DNA of 64,000 nt from CAKUFA01 sp963646285 (GTDB taxonomy: Bacteria > Bacillota > Clostridia > Christensenellales > Aristaeellaceae): assembly GCA_963646285.1 (NCBI GenBank), contig CAVIWF010000004.1:1-64000 (forward strand), read 5' to 3'. Each line of letters opens with the position of its first letter. Position 1 is the stretch's first letter. Below the pieces are notes generated by a model that was not told the DNA's origin, made no database searches, and worked only from the letters and a program-made list of their open reading frames with translations. A program made the translations under genes and the position numbers. Below, piece by piece: positions 8,027 through 16,612 of this stretch.

Positions 8027-8713
8027 ATGAGTACCTGGCTTGAACAGTTTCCCGTCGTTGTCGGCGCATTGAACGAAGGCTTCCTGCAAACAATGAAGCT
8101 CTTCTTTGTCACCCTCATTGGTGCTGTTCCGCTGGGGCTGTTGATTTCCCTGGCTTCCATGTCCGCCTTCAAGCCCTTGAAGTGGCTCAGCCGGGGGATC
8201 GTGTACGTCATTCGGGGCACGCCCCTGATGATTCAGCTGCTGATCATCTTCTACTTCCCCGGCTTAATCCTCGGCAATAACATTTGGGGCGGCGGAGAAT
8301 CCGGTCGGTTTCTGGCGGCAGCCATTGCCTTCATCATTAACTACGCCTGCTACTTTTCGGAAATCTTCCGTGGGGGCATTCAGGGGATTCCTGCCGGACA
8401 GGAGGAAGCCGGGCTGGTGCTGGGCATGACGAAAAGTCAGATTTTCTTCAAAATCAAGCTGCTGCAGATGATCAAGCGCATCGTTCCCCCCATGGCCAAC
8501 GAAATCATTACCCTTGTGAAGGATACGTCTCTGGCACGAATCATTGCCATGCAGGAGATCATCTGGGCAGGTTACTCTTTCATGAAAGGTTCCCACGGCA
8601 TTTCCGGCGTCATCTGGCCCCTGTTCTTCACCGGGGTGTATTACCTGATCTGCAACGGTCTGCTCAGCTTCCTATTTAATAAGCTGGAGCAGAAACTGAA
8701 TTTCTTCCGCTGA
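8027..8713 (+). CDS. Polar amino-acid ABC importer, permease
   Basis: A 228-residue inner-membrane permease of the HisM/GlnP type with about five hydrophobic segments. The N-terminal FLQTMKLFFVT and VIRGTPLMIQL blocks and the EAA-like loop EEAGLVLGMTKSQIFFKI (contact with the ATPase) are clear. A single permease suggests a homodimer. ATG 8027; the GGAAAGGG site is 12 nt upstream, rather far, so translation may be weaker. Followed after 15 bp by its ATPase. Confidence 0.92.
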   Translation: MSTWLEQFPVVVGALNEGFLQTMKLFFVTLIGAVPLGLLISLASMSAFKPLKWLSRGIVYVIRGTPLMIQLLIIFYFPGLILGNNIWGGGESGRFLAAAIAFIINYACYFSEIFRGGIQGIPAGQEEAGLVLGMTKSQIFFKIKLLQMIKRIVPPMANEIITLVKDTSLARIIAMQEIIWAGYSFMKGSHGISGVIWPLFFTGVYYLICNGLLSFLFNKLEQKLNFFR

Positions 8714-8728
8714 AAGGAGATGAAACCC

Positions 8729-9514
8729 ATGGCTCTGCTGGAAGTCAGCAACATCAGCAAATCTTTCGGCACCACAAGCGTCCTGCGAGACATCTCCTTT
8801 ACCATGGAAAAGGGCGATGTGGTATCCATCATCGGTTCCTCCGGCAGCGGGAAAACGACCCTGCTGCGGTGCCTGAACTTTCTGGAAACGCCGGATCAGG
8901 GTACGGTGCGCCTGAATGGCGAAACCTTGCTGGATGCTTCGGACAAGTCTGTACCTAAGGAAGCGGAGCTGCGCAAACGCCGCCTCCACTTCGGGCTGGT
9001 ATTCCAATCCTTCAACCTCTTCCCCCAGTACACTGCGCTGGATAACGTGGTGCTGGCACGGGAACTACTGCTGCGGGAAAAATGCAGGGACAAGTCCCAG
9101 CGTCGGCGGATCCATGAGGAAACCGTCGAACAGGCTCGTCAGCTGCTGACGCAAATGGGGCTGCAGGACAGGATGAATAATTATCCCCACCAGCTTTCCG
9201 GCGGACAGTGCCAGCGGGTAGCCATTGCCCGTGCGCTGGCACTGAATCCCGACATTCTCTGCTTCGATGAACCCACCTCTGCCCTGGATCCGGAGCTGAC
9301 CGGCGAGGTGTTGCGTGTCATCCGTTCCCTTGCCGAGCGGGATACCACCATGATCATCGTTACCCACGAAATGTCCTTCGCCCACGATGTGGCCAGCAAG
9401 GTGATTTTCATGGATGAAGGCATCATCCTGGAGCAAGGCACGCCCCAGCAGGTGTTCGATCATCCCAGTGCGGAGCGTACCCGTCATTTCCTGGCTAACT
9501 ATACAGGCCTGTGA
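8729..9514 (+). CDS. Polar amino-acid ABC importer, ATPase
   Basis: A 261-residue GlnQ/HisP-type ATPase that powers the preceding permease. Walker A GSSGSGKTT, Q-loop FQSFNLFPQYT, signature LSGGQCQRV, Walker B CFDEPTSALDP and H-loop VTHEM are all intact. I use ATG 8729 rather than ATG 8720 because AAGGAG (8714-8719) is 9 nt from it and overlaps the earlier one. Confidence 0.94.
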   Translation: MALLEVSNISKSFGTTSVLRDISFTMEKGDVVSIIGSSGSGKTTLLRCLNFLETPDQGTVRLNGETLLDASDKSVPKEAELRKRRLHFGLVFQSFNLFPQYTALDNVVLARELLLREKCRDKSQRRRIHEETVEQARQLLTQMGLQDRMNNYPHQLSGGQCQRVAIARALALNPDILCFDEPTSALDPELTGEVLRVIRSLAERDTTMIIVTHEMSFAHDVASKVIFMDEGIILEQGTPQQVFDHPSAERTRHFLANYTGL

Positions 9515-9698
9515 TTAGGATGCGCAAGTTTCGCCTTGATTGATGCATTTTTCACACAATGCATCTTCTGTCCAAAGTCCCCGTCGCCCGTCTTGTCCCC
9601 ATCAGTGGCTTCCGTTCCTCTGCAAAACGCCGGTTTTCGTTCAAAAATCCGGCTGCTTGCATGGTCAACGTCAGTTTTGCATTTTTCTTGTATTCCAC
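9515..9698. other. Intergenic region between the two amino-acid importers
   Basis: Two hairpins: 9542-9565 (8-bp arms) and 9629-9653 (GCCGG/CCGGC arms with a bulge). Either may end the polar amino-acid operon, but neither has a strong T-run. I see no gene and no T-box or other leader motif I recognise. Confidence 0.5.
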
Positions 9699-9727
9699 TT
9701 GCATTTCGATTTTTTCAGGTGTATAAT
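9699..9727 (+). promoter_or_regulatory. Promoter of the branched-chain amino-acid operon
   Basis: TTGCAT (9699-9704), 17-nt spacer, TATAAT (9722-9727), 31 bp upstream of the livJ-like start codon. Confidence 0.8.
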
Positions 9728-9758
9728 CCCTTCATTCTATTAAAGGAGGCATCCTACC

Positions 9759-10937
9759 ATGAAGAAACTAGCTGCACTTGTCCTTGCGATTGTTCTGGCC
9801 CTGAGCTGCCTCTCCTTCGCCTCTGCTGAAGAGACCGTGAAGATCGGCGTCTTCGAGCCTTCTTCCGGCGATAATGGTGCTGGCGGCAAGCAGGAAGTAC
9901 TGGGTATTGAGTATGCCAACTCCCTGACGCCTACTGTAGAAATTGGTGGTAAGACCTATAACGTGGAGCTGGTCATTGTTGATAACCAGTCCGCTACGGA
10001 TAAGGCTGTGACTGCTGCCCAGTCTTTGGTATCCTCCGGTGTGTCCATCGTCCTTGGCTCTTATGGTTCCGGTGCTTCCATGGCAGGCGGCGACGTGTTC
10101 GCAACTGCTGAAGTTCCCGCCATCGGCGTAAGCTGCACCAACCCCAACGTTACCCTGCTGTGCGATTACTACTGGCGTGTATGCTTCCTGGATCCCTTCC
10201 AGGGCAGCGTCATGGCCAACTTCGCCTATGACAAGGGCTGCAAGAAGGCCTATGCACTCTCCATGCTTGGTGAAGACTACGGCAACGGCCTGGCTCACTA
10301 CTTCGTGGAAGCCTTCACGGCACTGGGCGGCGAAGTGGTTGAAGACACCTTCCCCGAAGGCACCAGCGACTTCTCTGCTTACCTGAACAACGCTGTGAAC
10401 GCCGGCTGCGACGTGATCTTCGCCCCCTGCGCCACCACCTACGCTTCCCTGATCATCGACCAGGCTGCTTCTCAGGGCGTTACCTTCCCGCTGATGGCTG
10501 GCGACACTTGGGAGTCCTCCGTTATCCTGGACGCTGCCAAGGGCAAGGATGTTAACGTGTACGTGTCCACCTTCTTCGCTGAAGACGAAACCAATGCTGC
10601 TGCAGTGGAATTCGTTTCCGGCTTCAAGGCTTGGCTGAATGCAAACCCCGACAAGCTGACCAACAACGGCGGCAACGACATTGTGGCTGCTGTTTCCGTA
10701 CTCGGCTTTGATGCTTACAATGTGGCCATCGAGGCGCTGAAGGCTGCCGGTTCCACTGAGCCTTCCGCTGTGGCTGCCGCACTTCCCTCTGTTACCTACA
10801 CGGGCGTAACCGGTGCCATCTCCTTCGATGAAAACGGCGACGCCAACAAGGACATGGCTTACATCAAGAAGGCTAACACCGAGACCGGCGAATTCGACTT
10901 CGAAAAGACCCAGTCGGTGGCAGGCCTCGCTGAGTAA
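9759..10937 (+). CDS. livJ: Branched-chain amino-acid ABC importer, binding protein
   Basis: A 392-residue Leu/Ile/Val-type binding protein (Peripla_BP_6). Signal peptide 1-24 with an ASA cleavage site; the Cys at position 17 does not sit in a proper lipobox. The mature start VKIGVFEPSSGDNGAGGKQ and the later VEDTFPEGTSDFSAYL block are typical of LivJ/LivK relatives. Ligand specificity (branched-chain amino acid, amide or peptide) is inferred. AAAGGAGG lies 9 nt before ATG. First gene of a five-gene liv operon, set apart by a stem-loop. Confidence 0.9.
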   Translation: MKKLAALVLAIVLALSCLSFASAEETVKIGVFEPSSGDNGAGGKQEVLGIEYANSLTPTVEIGGKTYNVELVIVDNQSATDKAVTAAQSLVSSGVSIVLGSYGSGASMAGGDVFATAEVPAIGVSCTNPNVTLLCDYYWRVCFLDPFQGSVMANFAYDKGCKKAYALSMLGEDYGNGLAHYFVEAFTALGGEVVEDTFPEGTSDFSAYLNNAVNAGCDVIFAPCATTYASLIIDQAASQGVTFPLMAGDTWESSVILDAAKGKDVNVYVSTFFAEDETNAAAVEFVSGFKAWLNANPDKLTNNGGNDIVAAVSVLGFDAYNVAIEALKAAGSTEPSAVAAALPSVTYTGVTGAISFDENGDANKDMAYIKKANTETGEFDFEKTQSVAGLAE

Positions 10938-10960
10938 TCCGCTTTTCCTGTGCATCAAGC

Positions 10961-10994
10961 AGCGAACCCGTGCCCGTGAAAGCGCGGGTTCGCT
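10961..10994 (+). terminator. Stem-loop between livJ and livH
   Basis: Arms 10961-10974 and 10982-10994 pair over about 13 bp around a short loop, followed by TTCTTG. It probably attenuates read-through into the permease genes or protects the livJ mRNA 3' end. Confidence 0.7.
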
Positions 10995-11038
10995 TTCTTG
11001 CTATCATCGCATATCCCTTTCCAATGGAGGAATGACGA

Positions 11039-11917
11039 ATGTTCGACATGCTGCTCCCCTATCTGCTGGCCGGCATATCCGTCGGCGGACAGTATGCGCT
11101 GATTGCTGTAGGCTATACCATGGTCTACGGCATTCTGCGGTTAATCAACTTTGCCCACGGTGACATTTTCACTGCAGCCGGCTTCTTCATGGTGTATTTG
11201 GTAGCCGCTCTGCCCCTTAGCATTTCCGTTCCTCTGGTGATTATTCTGACGGTCATATTGGGATTCCTGGTGGAGCGGGTGGCTTACAAGCCCCTGCGCA
11301 CTGCACCCCGTATGTCCATTATGATTTCTGCCATCGGTACTTCCTACCTGCTGCAGAACCTGATGTGGTACGTAACCGGCGGTCTGGCCAAGCAGTACCC
11401 TGTTTTGCCCTGGATTTCCGACACGGTGCGGATCGGTTCCGCCAGCACCAAGGTCGTTACCCTGGTAACCCCTGTGCTGACCGTGCTGCTGGTGGTGGCG
11501 CTGGTACTGCTGATTAACCACACCAAAGTTGGCATGGCCATGCGTGCCGTTTCCAGAGACTTTGAAACCTCCCAGCTCATGGGCATTAAAATCAACAACG
11601 TGATTTCCGCCACCTTTATTCTCGGTTCTGCCCTGGCGGCGGTGGGTTCCATGCTTTACTTCACCAATTACTCCACCGTTACGCCTACCGTAGGCGCCAT
11701 GCCCGGCCTGAAAGCTTTCGTAGCTGCCGTGTTCGGCGGCATCGGCTCCATCCCCGGTGCTGTAATCGGTGCGTTTATCATCGGCATTTGCGAAAACCTG
11801 ATGAAGGCCGCAGGCTACACCGCTTTCTCCGATGCCTTCACCTTTGCGTTGCTGATTATCATCCTGATCTTCAAGCCTAACGGTCTGTTTGGCGAAAAGA
11901 CAGCAGAGAAGGTTTGA
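11039..11917 (+). CDS. livH: Branched-chain amino-acid ABC importer, permease LivH
   Basis: A 292-residue LivH permease with about eight hydrophobic segments. Family blocks GQYALIAVGYTMVYGILRLINFAHG at the N-terminus (first membrane segment and NFAHGD), RAVSRDFETSQLMGI (ATPase-contact loop) and AVFGGIGSIPGAVIG are present. GGAGG sits 8 nt upstream of ATG 11039. It pairs with LivM to form the membrane channel. Confidence 0.93.
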   Translation: MFDMLLPYLLAGISVGGQYALIAVGYTMVYGILRLINFAHGDIFTAAGFFMVYLVAALPLSISVPLVIILTVILGFLVERVAYKPLRTAPRMSIMISAIGTSYLLQNLMWYVTGGLAKQYPVLPWISDTVRIGSASTKVVTLVTPVLTVLLVVALVLLINHTKVGMAMRAVSRDFETSQLMGIKINNVISATFILGSALAAVGSMLYFTNYSTVTPTVGAMPGLKAFVAAVFGGIGSIPGAVIGAFIIGICENLMKAAGYTAFSDAFTFALLIIILIFKPNGLFGEKTAEKV

Positions 11918-11927
11918 GGTGATACGA

Positions 11928-13010
11928 ATGAAGAAACAACCTTTGTGGAAAACCCTTTGCTGTGTTGCCGGGGTTATGCTCATTTTCTTCCTTGCATGGC
12001 TGGCTGAGGAAACCCAAGGTGCAAGCTCCATGCTGGTGACGGTGCTGAAGAAAGGTGCCGTGTACGCCCTGATTGCCGTATCCATGAACCTGCTGAACGG
12101 CTTTACCGGTCTGTTCTCCCTGGGGCAGGCGGGCTTCATGCTGGTGGGTGCTTACACCTATGCTGTGCTCACCATTCCCCTTGCCAAGCGGCAGGCCGTG
12201 TATCAGTACTATGCGGGCGGCTGCATCACGGTAGAAGTCAACTTCATTGTCGCTTTGGTGCTGGCCGGTGTTGTGGCAGCCATTTTCGCTGCGCTGATCG
12301 GTCTGCCCGTCCTGCGGCTGAAGAGCGACTACCTGGCCATTGCTACCCTAGGCTTTGCGGAAATCATCCGTGCCATTGTCCAGTGGGACAGCCTTGGACC
12401 CATTACCAACGGTTCCAATCTGCTGAAGACCTACCCCACCTTCAAAACGGTGATGAGCGGCAGCACGGTGCTGTTCCCCTTCATTGTATCGGGCATATGC
12501 ATCGGCATCATACTGCTGCTGATCAACTCCACCTACGGCCGTGCCTTCAAGGCCATCCGTGATGATGAAATCGCCGCTGAGGCCATGGGCATCAACCTGT
12601 TCCATCACAAGCAGATGTCCTTTGTCATCAGCTCCTTCTTTGCAGGCGTAGGCGGTGCCCTGCTGGCCATGTATCAGGGTTCCTTGCAGGCCAATGCATT
12701 CAAGTCTTCCATGACCTATGAAATTCTGCTGATTGTGGTCATCGGCGGCATGGGCAGCGTTTCCGGCAGCGTGATTGCTTCCTTCCTGTTTATTGCGTGC
12801 AGTGAATGGTGGCTCCGCTTCCTGGACAATGTGACCTACATCAACGACTTCCAGGTTCCCCTGCTGGGCTCCGGCTTCCGCATGGTGGTGTTCTCCATTG
12901 TGATCATGATTGTGGTGCTGTTCTTCCGTCAGGGTCTGATGGGCGACAGAGAGCTTTGGAACCTGAAAATCCCCAAGCGTAAGGCAAAGCAGGAGGTGAC
13001 GAAGGCATGA
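11928..13010 (+). CDS. livM: Branched-chain amino-acid ABC importer, permease LivM
   Basis: A 360-residue LivM permease: LNGFTGLFSLGQAGFMLVGAY segment, a second half with the loop RAFKAIRDDEIAAEAMGI and VIGGMGSVSGSVIAS. The ATG at 11928 follows the LivH stop by 10 bp with GAGGTGAT as ribosome site; a longer in-frame start at 11889 would overlap LivH and is unlikely. The stop codon overlaps the livG start as ATGA. Confidence 0.93.
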   Translation: MKKQPLWKTLCCVAGVMLIFFLAWLAEETQGASSMLVTVLKKGAVYALIAVSMNLLNGFTGLFSLGQAGFMLVGAYTYAVLTIPLAKRQAVYQYYAGGCITVEVNFIVALVLAGVVAAIFAALIGLPVLRLKSDYLAIATLGFAEIIRAIVQWDSLGPITNGSNLLKTYPTFKTVMSGSTVLFPFIVSGICIGIILLLINSTYGRAFKAIRDDEIAAEAMGINLFHHKQMSFVISSFFAGVGGALLAMYQGSLQANAFKSSMTYEILLIVVIGGMGSVSGSVIASFLFIACSEWWLRFLDNVTYINDFQVPLLGSGFRMVVFSIVIMIVVLFFRQGLMGDRELWNLKIPKRKAKQEVTKA

Positions 13011-13846
13011 GCAGTGTATTGCGTGTAGAAAACGTCACCATGCAGTTCGGCGGCGTGGTTGCCATCAATGACCTTTCCATGGAAGCAAACGAAGGCGAAA
13101 TTGTGGCGCTGATCGGCCCTAACGGTGCCGGCAAAACAACTGCTTTCAACTGCATCACCGGCGTTTATGAGCCCACCAACGGTGCCGTCTACTTTCAGGA
13201 CAAGCCCATTGCCATGAATCATCCTTCCGGCAAAATGAAGCACGAATATGCCGGTGAAAAGGGCGACATGTACCTTGGCAAGCATATCCGCATGACCCCG
13301 GATAAAATTACGGCACTGGGCATCGCCCGTACCTTCCAGAACATCCGACTGTTTAAGTCCCAGACTGCCTTTGAAAACGTGCTGATCGCCACCCATCTGC
13401 GGCGCACCAGCAACGTGTTCTCTGCCACCTTCCGCCTGAACTACAAGGAAGAGGCCGCCATGCGCAAGCGTGCCATGGAGCTGCTAGATGTGGTAGGCTT
13501 GGCAGACCTGGCAGAAGAGAAGGCCACTTCCCTCCCCTACGGCAAACAGCGGCGGTTGGAAATCGCCCGTGCCTTGGCAACCCAGCCCAAGCTGCTGCTG
13601 TTGGACGAGCCTGCCGCCGGCATGAACCCTCAGGAGACAGAGGAGCTGGGTGTCTTCATTCGTTCCATTAAGGATCGCTTTGGGCTGACCATTTTCATGA
13701 TTGAGCACCACATGAACCTGGTCATGGATATTTCCGACCGTATTTACGTGATTGACTTCGGCAAGCTGATTGCCAAGGGAACCCCTGCAGAAGTGCGGGA
13801 TGATCCGGCGGTCATTGCAGCCTATCTGGGGGTGGATGAAGAATGA
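13007..13846 (+). CDS. livG: Branched-chain amino-acid ABC importer, ATPase LivG
   Basis: A 279-residue LivG-type ATPase. Walker A GPNGAGKTT, a long insertion after the first strands (about residues 75-110) typical of LivG, signature block LPYGKQRRLEIARAL (family variant of LSGGQ), Walker B LLLDEPAAGMNP and H-loop IEHHM. Starts in an ATGA overlap with livM, with AGGAGG 10 nt upstream, and ends in another ATGA overlap with livF, so the four proteins are translationally coupled. Confidence 0.95.
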   Translation: MSSVLRVENVTMQFGGVVAINDLSMEANEGEIVALIGPNGAGKTTAFNCITGVYEPTNGAVYFQDKPIAMNHPSGKMKHEYAGEKGDMYLGKHIRMTPDKITALGIARTFQNIRLFKSQTAFENVLIATHLRRTSNVFSATFRLNYKEEAAMRKRAMELLDVVGLADLAEEKATSLPYGKQRRLEIARALATQPKLLLLDEPAAGMNPQETEELGVFIRSIKDRFGLTIFMIEHHMNLVMDISDRIYVIDFGKLIAKGTPAEVRDDPAVIAAYLGVDEE

Positions 13847-14556
13847 GCCTGCTGAAAGTAACAGATCTTCACGTGAACTACGGCGGCATTGATGCCTTGC
13901 GTGGCATTTCTTTTGAGGTGGAGGAAGGGGAAATCGTTACCCTGATTGGCGCCAATGGTGCCGGCAAGTCAACGACCCTGCGCACCATTTGCGGTCTGGT
14001 ACGCTCCAGTTCCGGGCGCATCGTGTACGATGGGCGGGATATTACCAGCCAAAGTACCCAGCGCATTGTATCCGAAGGCATCGCTCTGGTGCCGGAAGGA
14101 CGGCGGGTCTTTGACAACCTGACCGTCAAGGAAAACCTGCAAATCGGTGCTTACCTCCGCAAGGATAAAAACAGCATCGAAGCCGATATTGAGCATGTCT
14201 ACACCCTCTTCCCCCGGCTGAAGGAAAGAAACTGGCAGAAGGCCGGCACCCTTTCCGGCGGTGAGCAGCAGATGCTGGCTGTCGGCCGTGCCATGATGAC
14301 CAGACCTCGGATTTTGATGATGGATGAGCCTTCCCTGGGTCTTGCTCCCCTCATTGTGAAGGACATCTTCTCCATCATCCGTCAGCTGAACCAGACCGGC
14401 ATGACTATTCTGCTGATTGAGCAAAACGCCAATGCAGCACTGCGCTGTGCACACCATGCCTACGTGCTGGAAACAGGACGGATCACCATGTCCGGCACTG
14501 GTGAAGAGCTTCTGGCAGACAAGCGTGTGCAGGACGCCTACCTGGGCACCAAATAA
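13843..14556 (+). CDS. livF: Branched-chain amino-acid ABC importer, ATPase LivF
   Basis: A 237-residue LivF-type ATPase: Walker A GANGAGKST, LVPEGRRVFDNLTVKENL block that marks LivF, signature LSGGEQQM, Walker B MMDEPSLGLAP, H-loop IEQNA. It is the last gene of the operon, overlapping livG by 4 bp, and forms the ATPase heterodimer with LivG. Confidence 0.95.
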   Translation: MSLLKVTDLHVNYGGIDALRGISFEVEEGEIVTLIGANGAGKSTTLRTICGLVRSSSGRIVYDGRDITSQSTQRIVSEGIALVPEGRRVFDNLTVKENLQIGAYLRKDKNSIEADIEHVYTLFPRLKERNWQKAGTLSGGEQQMLAVGRAMMTRPRILMMDEPSLGLAPLIVKDIFSIIRQLNQTGMTILLIEQNANAALRCAHHAYVLETGRITMSGTGEELLADKRVQDAYLGTK

Positions 14557-14563
14557 CAGCATT

Positions 14564-14620
14564 GAAAAAGAACAGCGGCTTCTTGATTTTATGCATCAGG
14601 AAGTCGCTGTTCTTCTTTTT
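14564..14620. terminator. Bidirectional terminator after livF
   Basis: Arms of about 22 bp (14564-14587 and 14595-14619) with a short TTTATG-type loop and T5 at the plus-strand end. The stop codon of the converging QueG-like gene lies in the loop, so both operons share it. Confidence 0.88.
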
Positions 14621-15458
14621 GCAATTCCTTGATTGCCCAGGCTGCATGCTCCGCCACCAAGGGAGATGGATGGTTTTTCAATGTCTCCAGCAAAGGGAGC
14701 AGGGTTGTGTCTCCGCTGCATCCAGCCACCAGGCAGACCTGTCCAAGCACTCGATTGGGAATTGCCAGGTTGCTGCCAATGATTGGCCGAAGGGTCATGG
14801 TCTTTTCCTTAGGTTGGGACAGCAGTGCTTTCAAGGAGATCGTCGGCAACTGCTCCCCTACGGGCTCCGGCTGATGAGGGCAGCACCGCTGGCAGTTGTC
14901 ACAGCCCAAGAGGCGATTGCCCATTTTCCGCATAGGCTCCGGGATGGGTTTGCCGGAAAGCATCCAGTTCCGCAGGCATTTGTCCCGATGAAAGCCTTCC
15001 TCATCAATAGCGCCGGTGGGACATACCTCCATGCATCGCCTGCAGGAACCGCAATGAAGGCCATGGGGTGTTTCCAGCGTCATATCCGCCGGAAAAATCT
15101 TTTCCGACAGCAGAATCTGCACATGGAACCGGCTGCCCACCCCAGCCATGTAGGACAGGGTGTTGCGCCCCTGCGTAAATCCGGGCAGCCGGGCAAAAAT
15201 AGGTTTCACCCGGATATCGTCCCGCAGTGTCCATTCTCCATCGGATGCCTTCGCCGCCGCTTCTGCCGTGCGGTATGCCTGCTGGGATGCATAGTAATAC
15301 GGGTGAATCCACGCATCCTGCCTGACAGGCTCTCTTTCTGCCTCATAGGTCCAGAAAGCCAGCAGCAATGTCCCCTGCTCCGCCGCTCCGCAAGCCGATG
15401 CATCCAGCAGAATCACCCGTGCAAAGCCCCCGTCCAGCAGGGTTTGCTTCATATCCAT
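14589..15458 (-). CDS. QueG-like iron-sulfur protein (epoxyqueuosine reductase family)
   Basis: A 289-residue protein similar to QueG, the cobalamin-dependent enzyme for the last step of tRNA queuosine synthesis. Visible are the GRNTLSYMAGVGSRF segment (QueG GKNTLL..GS equivalent), two [4Fe-4S] motifs (Cys136, 139, 142, 146; and Cys186, 189, 192/193 with Cys161 between) and a C-terminal HEAT-like helical part. It is about 90 residues shorter than E. coli QueG, missing mostly N-terminal sequence, so a different reductase function is possible. No other queuosine gene is nearby. AAGGG lies about 10 nt before ATG. Last gene of a four-gene minus-strand operon. Confidence 0.66.
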   Translation of the reverse strand: MDMKQTLLDGGFARVILLDASACGAAEQGTLLLAFWTYEAEREPVRQDAWIHPYYYASQQAYRTAEAAAKASDGEWTLRDDIRVKPIFARLPGFTQGRNTLSYMAGVGSRFHVQILLSEKIFPADMTLETPHGLHCGSCRRCMEVCPTGAIDEEGFHRDKCLRNWMLSGKPIPEPMRKMGNRLLGCDNCQRCCPHQPEPVGEQLPTISLKALLSQPKEKTMTLRPIIGSNLAIPNRVLGQVCLVAGCSGDTTLLPLLETLKNHPSPLVAEHAAWAIKELQKEEQRLPDA

Positions 15459-15464
15459 GGTATT

Positions 15465-16115
15465 TTATCCCTTCAGCTGTGCTTCCAACAGGCACACCTT
15501 TTTCTGGCAACAAAGATCTCCCTGCGTCACCCGCAGCAAGGTCTGACGGGTCACATCCTGCTCTGCATACTGCTTCAGGAATTCATCCTCCGCAGCAATG
15601 GGCCAATCCTTATTGTAGGCCGTGCGGTAATGCATGGGCAGAATAACCCGAGTCTGCAGCAGCTCTGCCGTCTTCTTTGCCTGCTCAGCATCGATGGTAT
15701 AATAGCCGCCTACAGGGATCATCAGCACATCCACCGGCGCAAGGGCAGCAATCTGCTCCTTATCCGGCAAATGACCCAAATCCCCCAAGTGGGCAACCCG
15801 AAGGCCTTCCGCCTCCAAAAGGAACATGAGGGTAGACCCTCTCTTGGCTCCTTCAGCATCATCATGCCAGGCATGAACCGCCTTCACCGTCACATCCGGG
15901 GCAAGGGTATGCATGCCTTCCGTATCAATAACCTGAGCCCCCGGTGCATTTTCCAAGGCTGCATGATCATGATGATGGTGGGACACCAGCACTGCATCCG
16001 CCTTCACCGGCTCCACAGGATACCCACTGCCCTGATCCACAGGGTCGGTCAGGATTCGCATCCCATTGTCCAGCTCCAGTAAAAACATGGCATGTCCAAT
16101 ACAGGTAATAATCAA
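15465..16115 (-). CDS. UPF0173-type metal-dependent hydrolase
   Basis: A 216-residue metallo-beta-lactamase-fold protein (UPF0173/YtkL type). Metal-binding motif SHHHHDHAAL near residue 45, further His in VKAVHAWHDD, GDLGH near residue 115 and LPMHYRT near residue 165. The substrate is unknown. I place the start at TTG 16115, which overlaps the upstream stop codon as TTGA and has GGAAAGGAGAG 8 nt before it; family similarity begins at the next codons (IITCIGHAMFLLE). There is no ATG at a suitable place. Confidence 0.85.
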   Translation of the reverse strand: MIITCIGHAMFLLELDNGMRILTDPVDQGSGYPVEPVKADAVLVSHHHHDHAALENAPGAQVIDTEGMHTLAPDVTVKAVHAWHDDAEGAKRGSTLMFLLEAEGLRVAHLGDLGHLPDKEQIAALAPVDVLMIPVGGYYTIDAEQAKKTAELLQTRVILPMHYRTAYNKDWPIAAEDEFLKQYAEQDVTRQTLLRVTQGDLCCQKKVCLLEAQLKG

Positions 16116-16612
16116 GGTTTCTCTCTCCTTTCCGCCAGCAGGCAGGCTGCTTGCCGCATGTAGGGCAGCAGTCCGCCGGGCAGTGTTTCCCCCTTGCGAA
16201 GCTTTACAGCCCAGTCCCGAAGACATCCGTCGCAGACACGTTCCACTGACCTTTCGCCTTCCTCCACCGCTTTGGCCAACCGGCGCAGAGTGATTGCATC
16301 CACTGTATCATTCGGATGCAGACACAGCAGCCAAATGGCATTGCCCAGACGGCCGGACGGAGCAGCTTCTTTGCAGCAAACCGGCTGGGGTAAGGTATGA
16401 TCCAACAGGAGCCACCCCTTGTCCTGCTGCACCGTCCACCCCGCTGCTGCTGCTCTTTGGGTGAAGGCCAGCACCGTTTCCTGCTCCGAGGCCAGCGGCA
16501 AATCCACCGCCAGCAGGAAATCAGGATGCAGGCTCCTTCGCAGGGCACAAGGCCTTTTTGTGGGATACTGCTGAAGCAGGTCGGTGATTTCCCGGCGCAG
16601 ATTGGTCAGCAT
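16112..16612 (-). CDS. Protein of unknown function (166 aa)
   Basis: I do not recognise a family. The 166-residue soluble protein starts with a helix, has a Trp-containing middle (GWTVQQDKGWLLLD) and six scattered Cys, among them PVCC near residue 78, CLHP and CDGC near residue 127. A CDGC knuckle near the C-terminus could bind metal, but no second knuckle is clear. Translation is coupled on both sides: it begins 7 bp inside the DUF1934 gene and ends in the TTGA start of the UPF0173 gene. That tight packing and the in-frame length support a real gene. Confidence 0.62.
   Translation of the reverse strand: MLTNLRREITDLLQQYPTKRPCALRRSLHPDFLLAVDLPLASEQETVLAFTQRAAAAGWTVQQDKGWLLLDHTLPQPVCCKEAAPSGRLGNAIWLLCLHPNDTVDAITLRRLAKAVEEGERSVERVCDGCLRDWAVKLRKGETLPGGLLPYMRQAACLLAERREKP

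Noticed and set aside
9515..9758. T-box or amino-acid riboswitch upstream of the liv operon
   Set aside because: The leader from the predicted start to the ATG is only about 25 nt; no T-box motif is present.
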